From the NCBI GenBank assembly GCA_023447015.1, contig JAEXPG010000453.1, positions 1 through 6,416 of the forward strand: DNA of 6,416 nucleotides. Reading direction: 5' to 3'. Origin of the DNA: Verrucomicrobiota bacterium. Lineage in GTDB: Bacteria; Verrucomicrobiota; Verrucomicrobiia; Opitutales; Opitutaceae. Below, in pieces: positions 4,995-6,416 of this stretch (within the stretch, counting starts at the first letter, position 1; each line of letters opens with the position of its first letter). Under the pieces are notes generated by a model. The model saw only the letters and a list, made by a program, of their open reading frames with translations, was not told the origin of the DNA and did not search any database. A program made the translations under genes and the position numbers.

Positions 4995-6350
4995 ATGGAA
5001 AACGCCAAGTCTCTCGATCTGACCACTCAGGACCTCTCGAGCATCGAGCAATACCGCATCCGGCGGCAGACCTCGGTGTTGGTCATTCTCTTCACCGACA
5101 TCAAGGGCTTCACCGAGATCGCGGAGCGCCGCGGCGACCGGCATGCGGTCGAGCTGCTCCGGCGGCACGACGAGATTGTCGTCAAGGCGATCGAGGATGG
5201 CGGCGCGGGCCTGGTCGTGAAGCACATCGGGGACTCGATCATGGCGGTGTTTGCGGAACCGTCGACGGCCGTGGAACGCGCGCTGCGGATCCAGGAGGAG
5301 ACGGCGGCGTTCAACGAGGCGGGGCCGGGCACCGAGACCCTCGGCATCCGCATCGGTCTGCACATGGGCCAGGTGGCGGTCGAGAACCAGGCGCAGTTCG
5401 ACCTGGTCGGCCGGCACGTCAACCGCGCCTCGCGGGTGGAATCGATGGCCGACGAGGGGCAGATCTATCTCACCTACCCGGTCTTCGACAGTGCGCGCGG
5501 CTGGCTCCGGGCCCAGACGGGCCGGACCCTCGACTGGAAACTGCACGGCAACTACATCCTGAAGGGCATCGAGGAGGCCGTGGAGATCTACGAGGTGGTC
5601 GACAAACGCCGCCGGTCGCCCGCGCCGCCGAAGAACGCCCGCCGCAAGTTCAACCTGCTCCCGGTGTGGATGGCGCTGGGGGTGCTCGTGCTCGGCGCGG
5701 CCGCGGTCTTCGGCTTCATGCAGTACCAGAAGACGGAGGTCTATTTCACCAGCTGGACCCATGAACTCACGATCGTCGACCAGAAGCAGCCCCTCGCCTT
5801 GGCGGGCGACCGCAAGCAGGACTCGCGACTGGTGATCACCCCTCTCCCGGTGGGCCGGCACCTGTTGCAACAGGACATCAACTACCAGGTGCGGAACTAC
5901 ATGGAGCTCGAGATCAAGCGGGGCCTGAACATCATCACCCCCGCGATGGTGACCGTCTACCTGCCGGCCCTGGAACGCCGCCTGAATTTCCAGCCGGGGC
6001 ACGAGGAACAGGTCGAGGCGCGCGAGAGCTATTCCTATCCGCTCTACGACAAGAACAACCGGCGGCAGGACAACAAGGCCGATGTCTCCCTCTCCATCAA
6101 GGGCGAGCCGGACAAGGCCGACCCCGGCTATGTGGTCTTCCACTGCGCGTGGAAGGCGGTCGAGAACGGTGTGGTGATCGGCGACAAGACCTTCGACCTG
6201 CGCAGCAAGATTTCGGAGGACGACCGCCAGACCCAGAAGATCGTGGTGCATGAGGATGCACTGCACTGTTGGTATGTGCGTACCTACACCAACCGGCGGT
6301 CTGCGACCCTGGAGGTCGGCGCCGCCTACCTCGAGTTCAAGAACAGGTGA
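4995..6350 (+). CDS. Membrane-anchored class III adenylate cyclase, paralog 2
   Basis: The protein has 451 aa and aligns with the preceding gene over its whole length without a gap. The frame stays open far upstream, so ATG 4995 is set by that alignment (MENAKSLDL...IEQYRI). The catalytic set is intact: Asp35 and Asp80 (metal), Lys76 and Asp136 (FDLVG, adenine selection), Asn143 and Arg147. One transmembrane helix lies at ~221-242 (LLPVWMALG...), after a basic stretch. The external C-terminal domain keeps two cysteines at the same positions (384 in FHCAWK, 425 in HCWYVRT). By hand count it shares about 167/207 residues with paralog 1 in the cyclase half but about 119/198 in the outer domain, so the presumed input side has diverged faster. 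Likely role: ATP to cAMP at the inner face of the membrane, controlled by an unknown external signal. Cyclases of this class act as dimers, so a heterodimer with paralog 1 is possible. Confidence 0.9.
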   Translation: MENAKSLDLTTQDLSSIEQYRIRRQTSVLVILFTDIKGFTEIAERRGDRHAVELLRRHDEIVVKAIEDGGAGLVVKHIGDSIMAVFAEPSTAVERALRIQEETAAFNEAGPGTETLGIRIGLHMGQVAVENQAQFDLVGRHVNRASRVESMADEGQIYLTYPVFDSARGWLRAQTGRTLDWKLHGNYILKGIEEAVEIYEVVDKRRRSPAPPKNARRKFNLLPVWMALGVLVLGAAAVFGFMQYQKTEVYFTSWTHELTIVDQKQPLALAGDRKQDSRLVITPLPVGRHLLQQDINYQVRNYMELEIKRGLNIITPAMVTVYLPALERRLNFQPGHEEQVEARESYSYPLYDKNNRRQDNKADVSLSIKGEPDKADPGYVVFHCAWKAVENGVVIGDKTFDLRSKISEDDRQTQKIVVHEDALHCWYVRTYTNRRSATLEVGAAYLEFKNR

Positions 6351-6382
6351 GCGGTGCGCGGGGGATGGGGACGGACGGCGGC

Positions 6383-6416
6383 GGACAGAGGACAGAGGAC
6401 AGAGGACAGAGGACAG
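6383..6416 (+). repeat. Near-perfect 7-base tandem array GGACAGA, running off the window
   Basis: Four exact GGACAGA units (6383-6410) and six bases of a fifth reach the window end, starting 33 bases after the stop of cyclase 2. The array may continue. It is the most homogeneous copy of the 7-base family in the window, suggesting recent expansion. Confidence 0.9.

Noticed and set aside
4341..6266. Long minus-strand open frame (641 codons) across both cyclases
   Set aside because: It is the same mirror effect of GC-rich codon use. It spans the intergenic repeat and shows no recognisable domain.
6383..6416. CRISPR array
   Set aside because: The unit is only 7 bases and directly tandem, with no spacers.

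Overview
The window is GC-rich bacterial DNA with two unrelated blocks, both read on the + strand. No RNA gene, CRISPR array or transposase is visible. The lineage cannot be fixed from sequence alone. The cyclase genes have very GC-rich third codon positions. Purine-rich 7-base repeats and CATCCGTG-type 10-base repeats lie between and inside genes, and from memory these resemble intergenic repeats of GC-rich verrucomicrobial (Opitutales-like) genomes. That is a weak suggestion, not an identification.

Block 1 (1-3329) is a tightly packed, operon-like set. (a) A GHKL/histidine-kinase-type ATPase has its 5' end outside the window. (b) One base after its stop comes a 467-aa protein with an N-terminal response-regulator receiver domain and a long unassigned C-terminal region. 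(c) Overlapping that stop as TAATG is a 176-aa protein with the residue pattern of a PD-(D/E)XK nuclease fold. (d) Eleven bases further on is a Vsr-family (very short patch repair type) endonuclease. A kinase-like ATPase, a receiver and two predicted nucleases in one transcript suggest a phospho-signalling-controlled, DNA-targeting conflict (anti-phage or restriction-type) system. Its upstream part, perhaps a methyltransferase or sensor, would lie left of the window. This role is inferred. The first two genes are clearly less GC-rich than the rest, as expected of acquired DNA.

The Vsr-like gene is interrupted, in frame and without stop codons, by about 55 codons placed just before the catalytic Asp motif (RPDF). 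The inserted DNA looks like an intergenic repeat element. It has ten purine-rich 7-base units, a core with three 10-base repeats, and then about four 7-base units in inverted orientation. The same 7-base unit occurs directly after the first cyclase gene and as a near-perfect tandem array at the right edge of the window.

Block 2 (3439-6350) is a tandem pair of paralogous class III nucleotide cyclases, each exactly 451 aa. Each has an N-terminal cytoplasmic cyclase domain with all six canonical catalytic positions, one transmembrane helix, and a C-terminal domain of about 200 aa predicted to be outside the cytoplasm. The C-terminal domain carries the only two cysteines in each protein. The cyclase halves are about 81% identical and the outer domains about 60% (gapless hand count), so the pair probably makes the same second messenger in response to different inputs.
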